A stretch of DNA of 5,654 bases, from contig JACRDV010000020.1 in assembly GCA_024860865.1 (NCBI GenBank), positions 1-5,654 on the forward strand, written 5' to 3'. A program made the position numbers and the translations under genes. Position 1 is the first letter of the stretch, and each line of letters opens with the position of its first letter. This document shows positions 1 to 4,732 of the stretch, piece after piece. The notes under the pieces were generated by a model that did no database searches, was not told the origin of the DNA, and was given only the letters and a program-made list of their open reading frames with translations. Source of the DNA: JACRDV01 sp024860865 [NCBI: Methanobacteriota archaeon]. GTDB taxonomy: Archaea; JACRDV01.

Positions 1-228
1 ATAGACATTCACTCAATTTCAGCCCTGTCAATTGAGAGCGTTCAATTGGCCAAAGGTGAGAAAAAACCAGTTAGAATTGAAATTGAAATGTCCGAGTCAG
101 CTGGAATTTTCCAGATTGGTGAATTATTGCAAAATAGAATTCAAAACTCAGGATTAAAAGATTTCATTGAAGTCTATGCAAAGGTAAAAGCAAGAGAGCG
201 AACAATATTACAGGAAGTCCATATTTAA
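1..228 (+). CDS. 3' end of an unrecognised protein gene (5'-truncated by the window edge)
   Basis: The frame is open from the first base to a TAA at 226-228, giving at least 75 residues with no stop. A TTG at position 46 could start a 60-residue protein, but it has no good Shine-Dalgarno site. The 15 codons before it also read like normal protein (IDIHSISALSIESV), so I treat this as the C-terminal part of a longer gene. The tail alternates charged and hydrophobic residues: a likely beta-strand (VRIEIEM), an amphipathic helix around FQIGELLQNRI, then a strand and end of the form FIEVYAKVKARERTILQEV. I see no transmembrane segment, zinc ligands or nucleotide-binding motif. I do not recognise the family. 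The gene is co-directional with the DNA ligase, whose start lies 38 bp after this stop, so a shared role in DNA metabolism is possible but not shown. Confidence 0.6.
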   Translation: MDIHSISALSIESVQLAKGEKKPVRIEIEMSESAGIFQIGELLQNRIQNSGLKDFIEVYAKVKARERTILQEVHI

Positions 229-257
229 TAAAACTAGGAATATTTTTCAATTTTTTT
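221..257 (+). promoter_or_regulatory. A/T-rich junction between the partial gene and the ligase: possible TATA box and T-tract
   Basis: A TATA-like TATTTAAT (222-229) overlaps the stop codon of the upstream gene. It would place a transcript start near 250, a short leader before the TTG at 267. Two T-runs follow (243-247 and 251-257), of the kind that end archaeal transcripts without a hairpin. The stretch could therefore end the upstream transcript, start the ligase transcript, or both. These signals are weak in an AT-rich genome. Confidence 0.3.
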
Positions 258-266
258 GGGCTAACT

Positions 267-1967
267 TTGCTTTATTCAAGTTTAGTTGAAGTTTTTCAGC
301 AATTTGAGTCAACAACTAGTCGAATCAGATTAACGGATATAGTAAGCAAATTATTTAAGGGAAGCCCCATCAATCTTTTGCCCGTTATAATTTACATGTT
401 GATTGGTAAAGTTTTTCCTTCTTGGGATTCAAGAAAGCTTGATGTAAGTGGATCTACTATTTTTGCTGCGCTTAAACAGGCCACAGGAGCAGATAATCCC
501 ACCATAATTAAAGCATTCAAGGAAACTGGTGATATAGGCTCAACTGCTGAGCTAATTTACAAAACTAAAAAACCAATTGCTCTGTTTTCAAAACAGCTAA
601 CTATTTCCGATGTTTATAATGGATTCGTAGATATTGCAAGAGTAACGGGCCCCGGTTCTCGTAAGAAAAAAGAGCGGATATTGTTAGGGTTGTTAAACTC
701 AGCCTCTTCATCTGAGGTAAAATACATTCTAAGAAACGTTATTGGCGATATGCGCCATGGAGTAAACGAGGGGATTGTGGAAGAAGCTATAGCTAAGGCC
801 TTTCAAATTCCAGTTGATTTAGTGCAACGCAGTTATATGATAGCAAATGATCTAGGCTTAGTGGCTCAAGTTGCAAAAAATTCCGGAATAACTGGCCTTA
901 AACAGCTAAAACTTACAATAATGCGCCCAATAAAACCAATGCTAGCCCAGAGTGTATCCGATATTAAAGAGGCACTGTCTGAGATAAAGAAACCAGCATT
1001 TGAATGGAAACTCGATGGAGCAAGGGCTCAAATTCATAAGCAAAAAGATAAAATAAAAATTTTTAGCAGAGGAACAGAAGATATTACACAGGCTTTTCCT
1101 GAAATAGTCAAATCTCTAAAAGAGGGAATAGTTGCAAATGAAGCTATTCTAGAAGGAGAGATTGTTGCAATAGACCCATTGAATAGTAAACCGAGACCAT
1201 TTCAATTCGTTTTAAGAAGGTTTAGAAGGAAATATTCGGTTTCTGAACTTGAAAAAATAATTCCAGTAAAGCTCTACTTGTTTGACTTGCTTTACTTAAA
1301 CAGAAACTCGTTCCTAAATAAGCCCTTTACTGAGCGCAGAAATACATTAGAAAAAATCATAGTTCAAAACCCAAAGATAGAATTGACCAAGTTGGTTATA
1401 ACTAATGAAATATCTGTAGCTCAAACGATGTTCAATGAGGCCATAGAAATCGGGCATGAAGGGCTTATGATTAAAGATCCAAATGCTAGTTATATTCCAG
1501 GAATTCGTGGCAAAAAGATGTTAAAAGTTAAGGCAGCGCTTGAAACTCTCGATTTAGCGGTAATTGAGGCTGATTATGGCTACGGGAGGAAGCACAAATG
1601 GCTTTCAAGTTATGCGTTAGTAGCTATGGATGAAACATCAGGTAAGTTGGTGGCAGTTGGCAGAGTTTTTACAGGTTTATCTGATGAAGAGCTCGAAGAG
1701 ATCACAAAAAAGCTGAAAGAAATAGCAATTCAAGAGATTGGCAGGAGCGTTATAGTTAGACCAGAAATCGTTTTAGAAGTTGGCTTTGGTGAAATACAGA
1801 AAAGTCCAGTCTATGACTCCGGATTTGCGCTGAGATTCCCTAGGATAATCGCCATAAGAGAAGACCTAAGCTTGGAAGATATCGATTCGTTACAAAAAAT
1901 TAAAGAACTTTACAAAAGGCAAACAAAGGCTCAATCTGGCGCAATTAATCAAATTAAAACACCTTGA
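267..1967 (+). CDS. lig: ATP-dependent DNA ligase
   Basis: This 566-residue protein seals nicks in duplex DNA during replication and repair. It forms a lysine-AMP intermediate from ATP and transfers the AMP to the 5' phosphate. All three domains of archaeal ligases are visible. An N-terminal DNA-binding domain (about 1-210) has GKVFPSWDSRKLDV (47-60) and the MRHGVNEGIVEEAIAKAF stretch (162-179). The adenylation domain (about 215-420) has motif I EWKLDGAR with catalytic Lys248, FSRGTED (266-272), LEGEIVAID (295-303), LYLFDLLYL (336-344), EGLMIKDP (398-405) and LKVK (419-422). The C-terminal OB-fold ends with motif VI, ALRFPRIIAIRED (521-533). Length is normal for archaeal LigA-type enzymes (about 550-610). 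The TTG start is chosen because the sequence from residue 1 (LYSSLVEVFQQFESTTSRI) matches the usual start of the family. No clear Shine-Dalgarno site precedes it, so it may be poorly initiated, leaderless or coupled to the upstream gene. Confidence 0.97.
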   Translation: MLYSSLVEVFQQFESTTSRIRLTDIVSKLFKGSPINLLPVIIYMLIGKVFPSWDSRKLDVSGSTIFAALKQATGADNPTIIKAFKETGDIGSTAELIYKTKKPIALFSKQLTISDVYNGFVDIARVTGPGSRKKKERILLGLLNSASSSEVKYILRNVIGDMRHGVNEGIVEEAIAKAFQIPVDLVQRSYMIANDLGLVAQVAKNSGITGLKQLKLTIMRPIKPMLAQSVSDIKEALSEIKKPAFEWKLDGARAQIHKQKDKIKIFSRGTEDITQAFPEIVKSLKEGIVANEAILEGEIVAIDPLNSKPRPFQFVLRRFRRKYSVSELEKIIPVKLYLFDLLYLNRNSFLNKPFTERRNTLEKIIVQNPKIELTKLVITNEISVAQTMFNEAIEIGHEGLMIKDPNASYIPGIRGKKMLKVKAALETLDLAVIEADYGYGRKHKWLSSYALVAMDETSGKLVAVGRVFTGLSDEELEEITKKLKEIAIQEIGRSVIVRPEIVLEVGFGEIQKSPVYDSGFALRFPRIIAIREDLSLEDIDSLQKIKELYKRQTKAQSGAINQIKTP

Positions 1968-1980
1968 AAGGCTTTAAATA
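1966..1980 (+). promoter_or_regulatory. Archaeal BRE/TATA promoter P1 upstream of rpoK
   Basis: GAAAGGCTTTAAATA is close to the archaeal consensus of a purine-rich BRE followed by TTTAWATA. It begins inside the ligase stop codon. Transcription would be expected about 25 bp downstream, near 2002-2004, at the foot of the 2000-2049 hairpin. It is the best match to a promoter that I noticed in the window. The target could be rpoK with a leader of about 250 nt or a separate short RNA. Confidence 0.55.
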
Positions 1981-1999
1981 GAATTTTAGAATTAGAAAC

Positions 2000-2049
2000 T
2001 TCAATTTCAGCTTCTTCAGATGTTCAAACAAGAGAAGTTTGAATTTGAA
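2000..2049 (+). other. Imperfect hairpin in the rpoK leader, with an overlapping shorter hairpin
   Basis: The arms at 2000-2015 and 2033-2049 can form about 15 pairs, including two G-U, with one bulge and one mismatch, around a 17-nt loop. A competing perfect 7-bp stem, TTCAAAC (2023-2029) with GTTTGAA (2037-2043), uses part of the same 3' arm, so the two folds exclude each other. A T-rich run (2062-2070) follows within 15 nt. I pick out no protein-coding signal here. It could be a leader structure, a terminator-like element or a small RNA; chance pairing in AT-rich DNA is not excluded. Confidence 0.35.
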
Positions 2050-2053
2050 AAGA

Positions 2054-2071
2054 CCGAAGGGTTTTTATTTA
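2054..2071 (+). promoter_or_regulatory. Second BRE/TATA promoter candidate P2 for rpoK
   Basis: CCGAAGGG (2054-2061) resembles a BRE and is followed directly by TTTTTATTTA (2062-2071). The expected transcript start is near 2092-2094, leaving a leader of about 158 nt before the rpoK GTG. The TATA part is poorer than that of P1, but the BRE is good. The T-run could alternatively act as a terminator for a transcript from P1. Confidence 0.45.
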
Positions 2072-2140
2072 AGTTTTGAATATCTGACTACCCACGCTTA
2101 TGTTATTTTTGTTTAGTTAAACTTAGAATATGGTGATAAA

Positions 2141-2209
2141 ATGAGATTTGATGCTATTGTAACTAAAAAAGTATACAAATTTGGTTGCCTCTTCAATTTT
2201 AAAAAATAA
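2141..2209 (+). CDS. 22-codon leader ORF in the rpoK 5' region
   Basis: An ATG at 2141 is preceded by GGTGAT (2132-2137), a perfect match to the archaeal anti-Shine-Dalgarno sequence, with GGTG ending 5 nt before the ATG. The frame runs 22 codons to TAA at 2207-2209. The peptide starts MRFDAIVTKKVYKFG and is basic, with one Cys. It ends 41 bp before the rpoK start. It may be a translated upstream ORF, a short real protein, or the remnant of a longer gene cut by a stop. I do not recognise the peptide, and a match of this length can arise by chance. Confidence 0.35.
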   Translation: MRFDAIVTKKVYKFGCLFNFKK

Positions 2210-2240
2210 TTTCATGAAAATTCTCTTTTTTAAGATATTT

Positions 2241-2246
2241 AGGTGG
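2241..2246 (+). promoter_or_regulatory. Shine-Dalgarno site that fixes the rpoK GTG start
   Basis: AGGTGG lies 4 nt before the GTG at 2251 and supports that non-ATG start. The first downstream ATG falls at residue 37, inside the conserved core. Confidence 0.8.
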
Positions 2247-2250
2247 ACGA

Positions 2251-2478
2251 GTGTACCCTCCAAAAAAACTTACACGATTTGAAAGAGCGAGAATTATTGG
2301 AGCGCGAGCGCTTCAAATTTCATTGGGTGCGCCAGTTTTAGTAGATGTTCCTCCTGATATGACTACTCCAATTGAAATTGCACTGTATGAACTTAAAAAA
2401 GGAGTGATTCCAATAACAGTTATTCGCAAACATCCTAGTGGCAAAATTGAAATTGTCGATTTAAAAAACAAATTATAA
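2251..2478 (+). CDS. rpoK: DNA-directed RNA polymerase subunit Rpo6 (RpoK)
   Basis: This 75-residue protein is the archaeal counterpart of eukaryotic RPB6 and bacterial omega. It is a small subunit that clamps the largest catalytic subunit and helps assemble and stabilise RNA polymerase. The family signature is complete: [18 protein letters not shown] (7-24), GAPVLVDVP (26-34), then the [17 protein letters not shown] stretch (40-59). A short basic C-terminal tail follows. Length is slightly above the roughly 55-65 residues common in archaea, owing to a few extra residues at both ends. The GTG start is supported by AGGTGG just upstream. The gene stands apart from its neighbours with a long leader (1968-2250) containing promoter candidates, a hairpin and a small ORF. 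A nearer TATA-like ATTTTAAAAAAT (2196-2207) could also drive it with a leader of about 22 nt. Confidence 0.97.
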   Translation: MYPPKKLTRFERARIIGARALQISLGAPVLVDVPPDMTTPIEIALYELKKGVIPITVIRKHPSGKIEIVDLKNKL

Positions 2479-2506
2479 TTGAAATTTTAATAAAATACTT
2501 ATAAAA

Positions 2507-2516
2507 TTATTTTTTG
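2507..2516 (+). terminator. T-tract terminator candidate after rpoK
   Basis: TTATTTTTTG, with six consecutive Ts (2510-2515), lies about 30 bp after the rpoK stop and before the TATA box of the next gene. It fits an intrinsic archaeal terminator, which needs a T-run and no stem. A TTATAAAA at 2499-2506 is an alternative TATA box in the same gap. Confidence 0.4.
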
Positions 2517-2536
2517 TTAGTATGTTTGTACATTAC

Positions 2537-2544
2537 TATATAAA
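2537..2544 (+). promoter_or_regulatory. TATA box for rps17e
   Basis: TATATAAA lies 35 bp upstream of the S17e TTG. A start about 25 bp downstream, near 2565, would leave a leader of about 14 nt that just contains the Shine-Dalgarno site. The spacing is consistent with a real promoter for the S17e-CBS pair. Confidence 0.5.
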
Positions 2545-2567
2545 CCTTGAGAATAAGCTAATTAATT

Positions 2568-2573
2568 GAGGTG
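2568..2573 (+). promoter_or_regulatory. Shine-Dalgarno site that fixes the S17e TTG start
   Basis: GAGGTG matches the 3' end of archaeal 16S rRNA and sits 5 nt before the TTG at 2579. The next possible ATG is at residue 45, deep inside the conserved region, so TTG must be the start. Confidence 0.85.
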
Positions 2574-2578
2574 GCAAT

Positions 2579-2797
2579 TTGGGTCGAATTAGACAATTGT
2601 TTATCAAGCGTGCAGCATCGGAAGTCTATGAAAAGTTTAGAGAACAATTTTCAGCTGATTTTGAAAATAATAAAAAAATACTTGCAGAAGTAGCAAAGAT
2701 TGATTCAAAGATGCTGAGAAATCGGATGGCTGGTTACATAACAAATTTAGTTAGGCTCAAGCAAAAAGGTGCTAGAGCAGTGGCACCTTCTGAATAA
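2579..2797 (+). CDS. rps17e: 30S ribosomal protein S17e
   Basis: This 72-residue protein is the archaeal/eukaryotic small-subunit protein eS17, absent from bacteria. The opening MGRIRQLFIKR (1-11) is the family hallmark. It is followed by FSADFENNKK (24-33), matching the usual TDFE-NK segment, and SKMLRNRMAGYITNLVRL (43-60), matching the helix that ends the conserved core. A basic tail of about 12 residues (KQKGARAVAPSE) extends slightly past the usual archaeal length of about 60-65. The start is TTG behind a strong GAGGTG site. Its stop is 15 bp before the CBS-domain gene, with a T-run in between and no obvious promoter, so the two are probably co-transcribed, with possible partial termination at the T-run. 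Confidence 0.96.
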   Translation: MGRIRQLFIKRAASEVYEKFREQFSADFENNKKILAEVAKIDSKMLRNRMAGYITNLVRLKQKGARAVAPSE

Positions 2798-2812
2798 TTA
2801 GGTTTTTTTAAA

Positions 2813-3598
2813 ATGAAAACCAAAGAAATAATGACTCCCAATCCAGTTTCAATAAAAGCCGATGATGCTGCCACCAAGGCTCGTTCTTTGATGCGAATGG
2901 TTAACTATCGTGGATTACCTGTAGTCAATGATGCAAATAATTTAATTGGAGTTGTCACTCGCGGAGATTTACTCAAAATCACATCTACACGTTCTAATAT
3001 TCCAGTTCGTGGGATAATGTCATTACCCAATGTAACTTTAACACCCGAAATCGACCTTTTTGATGCGGCTAAAATTTTGTTTGAGAGCAATGTGAATCGA
3101 GCTTTTGTAGTTAAAAGCAACACAGAAAAAGAATTAGTTGGTGTTGTTAGTTCTTTTAATATTATTAAAGCATTTTTAAAACTTGAACTTAAACCAAAGA
3201 AAAAAACTGCAAAAGAAATAATGACAACCAAAGTTGTGATTGCTGATGCTGGAGAACCCATCTCAAAGGTTTGGGAGAAAATGGATGAATATGGCCATTC
3301 TGGGTTACCTGTCGTTAAGGATGGTAAATTGATTGGGATGATTACAAGGAAAGACATAATTGAAGCTGGTTGTATTAGAATTGAAAAAGAATCTGAACGG
3401 CGCGGTCGTTTGAAAACCCCTCCTAAGAAAATCGAACGCACAATGACTACACCGGCAATTACAGTAACTCCAAATACTCCAGTTGAGGAGATTGCGAAAA
3501 TTATGATTGAACGAGATATTGGTAGAATCCCAGTGGTAGAAAGAAATGAATTAGTTGGTATAGTAGCCCAAATGAATTTACTTCAGGCTTTTCTTTAG
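2813..3598 (+). CDS. Four-CBS-domain protein (two Bateman modules), probable adenine-nucleotide sensor
   Basis: The 261 residues are almost wholly four CBS repeats: about 1-57, 62-122, 131-185 and 207-261. Each repeat opens with the usual turn after an IM or MT element (IMTPNPVSI, IMSLPNVTL, IMTTKVVIA, TMTTPAITV). Each contains an IPVV/LPVV-type strand or its equivalent and a GVVT/GMIT-type strand. TRGD (49-52) and TRKD (178-181) are the Thr/Asp positions that bind ribose or phosphate of AMP, ATP or SAM in other CBS proteins; repeats 2 and 4 lack them (SSFN, AQMN). A very basic linker (about 185-207, ESERRGRLKTPPKK) separates repeats 3 and 4. There is no enzyme, transporter or DNA-binding domain, so it probably acts by binding a partner. 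It is cytosolic, with no signal or membrane segment. The ATG has only a weak TTAGGT upstream, and a seven-T run (2803-2809) sits in its leader, consistent with read-through from rps17e. The target is unknown. Confidence 0.93.
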   Translation: MKTKEIMTPNPVSIKADDAATKARSLMRMVNYRGLPVVNDANNLIGVVTRGDLLKITSTRSNIPVRGIMSLPNVTLTPEIDLFDAAKILFESNVNRAFVVKSNTEKELVGVVSSFNIIKAFLKLELKPKKKTAKEIMTTKVVIADAGEPISKVWEKMDEYGHSGLPVVKDGKLIGMITRKDIIEAGCIRIEKESERRGRLKTPPKKIERTMTTPAITVTPNTPVEEIAKIMIERDIGRIPVVERNELVGIVAQMNLLQAFL

Positions 3599-3620
3599 AT
3601 ATTCGCTAACAATTCTTCGA

Positions 3621-3636
3621 ATTTTGATTTTTTGTT
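3621..3636 (+). terminator. T-tract terminator between the convergent CBS and tmk genes
   Basis: ATTTTGATTTTTTGTT contains six Ts (3628-3633) about 30 bp after the CBS stop and 5 bp before the tmk stop on the other strand. It suits a plus-strand terminator. The 42-bp gap holds no ORF. Minus-strand transcripts of tmk have no equally clear T-run here. Confidence 0.45.
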
Positions 3637-3640
3637 AATT

Positions 3641-4258
3641 TCAAACCAAAAATTTGTTGACGATTTTCCAGATAGCAGCATGAACATTTTTAACTGACTT
3701 TTCTCCATCAATAACTGCCCATTTGAACTTTCTTGATAACTTCAAATAAGCTTCTCTCACTTTAGTAAGGTAGTCTAGATCCATTTCATAAATGTCTCTA
3801 TTTTTCTGTTTTCTTTTATATGATGTCTGTGGTGATACGTCTATCACTATCGCTAAGTCTGCTCGGGGCAATCCTTTTTCTAAATTAAATAGCCATTGCA
3901 AACTTAAACCATGAGCGAGCCCATATGCCAAATTTGACTGACTGTATCTATCGATTATAACAATTTTTCCTTGATTAAGCCAGCTTTCTATATCTTCCTT
4001 CTTTTCCCACCTATTTGCTGCATATAACATATGTCTTAGCCTAAGATAATATGCCCTCTTACCTTGCAGAAAGGCTTCAATCTCTTTTCCAATTGGAGTG
4101 CTATAATCTGGAAAGGCTATTTTTTGAAATCTATATTTCTCATTTTCCAGTCTTTTAGCCAACAATTTTATTTGCGTTTCCTTGCCGGACTGATCTAAAC
4201 CTTCAAGTACGATAAGACTGCCTTTTATCTTCTTATTAATAGAGGATTTTTTTTTCAA
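3641..4258 (-). CDS. tmk: Thymidylate kinase (dTMP kinase)
   Basis: The 205-residue enzyme phosphorylates dTMP to dTDP with ATP, the step before dTTP. The P-loop is LEGLDQSGKETQ (18-29) with Lys26. It is followed by the substrate-binding FPDYSTPIGKEI (49-60), AANRWEK (81-87) and the DRYSQSNLAYG motif (103-113), which carries the catalytic Asp-Arg and the residues that contact thymine. A lid with basic residues (KRKQKNRD, 148-155) and a C-terminal helix complete the fold. Length is normal (about 195-215). TTG at 4258 is the only usable start: an in-frame TAG lies nine codons upstream and the P-loop begins 17 residues in. The QSGKETQ P-loop and FPDYSTPIG recall, from memory, the Nitrososphaeria type. 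It may be co-transcribed with the orphan ORF 46 bp upstream, and it converges on the CBS gene. Confidence 0.95.
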   Translation of the reverse strand: MKKKSSINKKIKGSLIVLEGLDQSGKETQIKLLAKRLENEKYRFQKIAFPDYSTPIGKEIEAFLQGKRAYYLRLRHMLYAANRWEKKEDIESWLNQGKIVIIDRYSQSNLAYGLAHGLSLQWLFNLEKGLPRADLAIVIDVSPQTSYKRKQKNRDIYEMDLDYLTKVREAYLKLSRKFKWAVIDGEKSVKNVHAAIWKIVNKFLV

Positions 4259-4261
4259 GTA

Positions 4262-4281
4262 ATACCCCGAAGCAGCGGTAT
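4262..4281 (-). promoter_or_regulatory. Small hairpin over the tmk ribosome-binding site
   Basis: In the minus-strand transcript, ATACC and GGTAT flank CGCTGCTTCG, and the 3' arm includes GGGGT. That is the only Shine-Dalgarno-like sequence before the tmk TTG, 5 nt away. The stem is short (5 bp, extendable with a bulge). It might dampen initiation or couple it to translation of the upstream ORF; this is inference. Confidence 0.3.
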
Positions 4282-4304
4282 GGTCCTAGAGGAAGTTATT
4301 TTCG

Positions 4305-4607
4305 CTAATGTCGTGACAACTCCAGCACTTTCTTACCTTGGCTTTCATTTTTGCCAGAGGCTTTTGAAAGGTCAGAGAATAGCTCTTCCAGTTCCTTCAA
4401 ATAATCTTCGCACTCTACCGGAGACCTTATTCCTCCTTTTTCCTCTTTGGATAGCACTATTGACTCCGCCTCGCCTTTGCCAAGGTCGAGGTATTTCCTT
4501 ATCTTTCCGCATATCGTTTTTGAACTTATTTTTTCTTTTTTCCGTTTTCGATATATGAAGAGATAGTTTGGCAAAATCTTGAATATGTTAGCCAAAATTT
4601 GTCGCAT
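4305..4607 (-). CDS. Unrecognised 100-residue protein upstream of tmk (orphan ORF)
   Basis: An ATG at 4607 opens 100 codons to a TAG. The first 27 or so residues are basic (RKRKKEK at about 20-26). A middle part contains YLDLGKGEAESIVLSKEEKGG, and an acidic, probably coiled, helix (EDYLKELEELFSDLSKA) precedes a lysine-rich tail. I do not recognise the family. Reasons to believe it: a TATA-like TAAATATTTTATA sits 23-35 bp before the ATG, right for a leaderless mRNA; the product is hydrophilic and protein-like; and it is co-directional with tmk. The opposite-strand frame over the same bases gives a Leu/Phe/Pro-rich string typical of a shadow. Against it: no Shine-Dalgarno site, no known homolog in my memory, and a local base composition richer in G and C than its neighbours. 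A second ATG at 4621, in another frame, opens 31 plausible codons that stop just after a run of As, so the gene might instead be frameshifted. Confidence 0.45.
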   Translation of the reverse strand: MRQILANIFKILPNYLFIYRKRKKEKISSKTICGKIRKYLDLGKGEAESIVLSKEEKGGIRSPVECEDYLKELEELFSDLSKASGKNESQGKKVLELSRH

Positions 4608-4629
4608 TGTTTTTTATCCATGTTATAAG

Positions 4630-4642
4630 TATAAAATATTTA
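4630..4642 (-). promoter_or_regulatory. TATA box for the minus-strand orphan ORF and tmk
   Basis: Read on the minus strand, TAAATATTTTATA is centred about 29 bp before the ATG at 4607, so the transcript would start within a few bases of that ATG. The upstream BRE position (CTCGC) is not purine-rich, which weakens the call. Confidence 0.45.
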
Positions 4643-4684
4643 GCGAGGACCACTGCTCATGTTTCTACCATTAGATTATTAACT

Positions 4685-4696
4685 ATAACTAGTTAT
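4685..4696. promoter_or_regulatory. Perfect 12-bp palindrome in the divergent promoter region
   Basis: ATAACTAGTTAT is identical to its reverse complement. It lies between two divergent genes and overlaps the TATA candidate of the UPF0282 gene (4693-4700), a typical place for a dimeric repressor. No second copy was noticed in the window. Chance is possible in AT-rich DNA. Confidence 0.3.
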
Positions 4697-4700
4697 TAAA
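4693..4700 (+). promoter_or_regulatory. TATA box candidate for the UPF0282 gene
   Basis: TTATTAAA lies 40 bp before the ATG at 4733. A transcript start near 4720-4723 would give a leader of about 10 nt that includes part or all of the AGGTGT Shine-Dalgarno site (4721-4726). The TATA match is moderate. Confidence 0.35.
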
Positions 4701-4732
4701 GCAACTTAATTCTGATAAATAGGTGTCAAATA

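Noticed and set aside
46-228. A complete small gene starting at TTG 46
   Set aside because: The frame stays open and protein-like to the window edge, and the TTG lacks a good Shine-Dalgarno site, so a truncated longer gene is more likely.
1523-1535. Ligase motif V reads MLKVK rather than the common WLKVK
   Set aside because: The catalytic lysines are intact and substitution at the aromatic position occurs in other ligases. It does not suggest loss of function.
2111-2122. Dyad GTTTAGTTAAAC downstream of promoter P2 as an operator
   Set aside because: The arms are only 5 bp around a 2-bp centre in very AT-rich DNA, with no second copy. This is not enough to call a site.
1968-2250. tRNA, C/D-box RNA or other known RNA gene in the rpoK upstream region
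   Set aside because: No T-loop GTTCRA motif or cloverleaf arms are present, and the TGATG/CTGA matches are not paired at C/D-box spacing.
2905-3441. A 178-codon open frame on the minus strand inside the CBS gene
   Set aside because: It lies wholly antisense to a clear four-CBS coding region. Its product is a low-complexity Ser/Leu/Thr/Phe-rich string with no recognisable domain.
4280-4558. A 92-codon plus-strand open frame across the orphan ORF region
   Set aside because: Its Leu/Phe/Pro-rich product is what the complement of a Lys/Glu-rich gene gives. There is no Shine-Dalgarno site or TATA box in place, whereas the minus strand has a suitably placed TATA box.
4305-4607. PIN-domain toxin remnant, suggested by LGKGEAESIVLSKE in the orphan ORF
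   Set aside because: The GEAE-hydrophobic pattern resembles a short stretch of some VapC-like PIN proteins. The surrounding acidic residues, the length and an antitoxin partner are all missing, so the resemblance is too thin.
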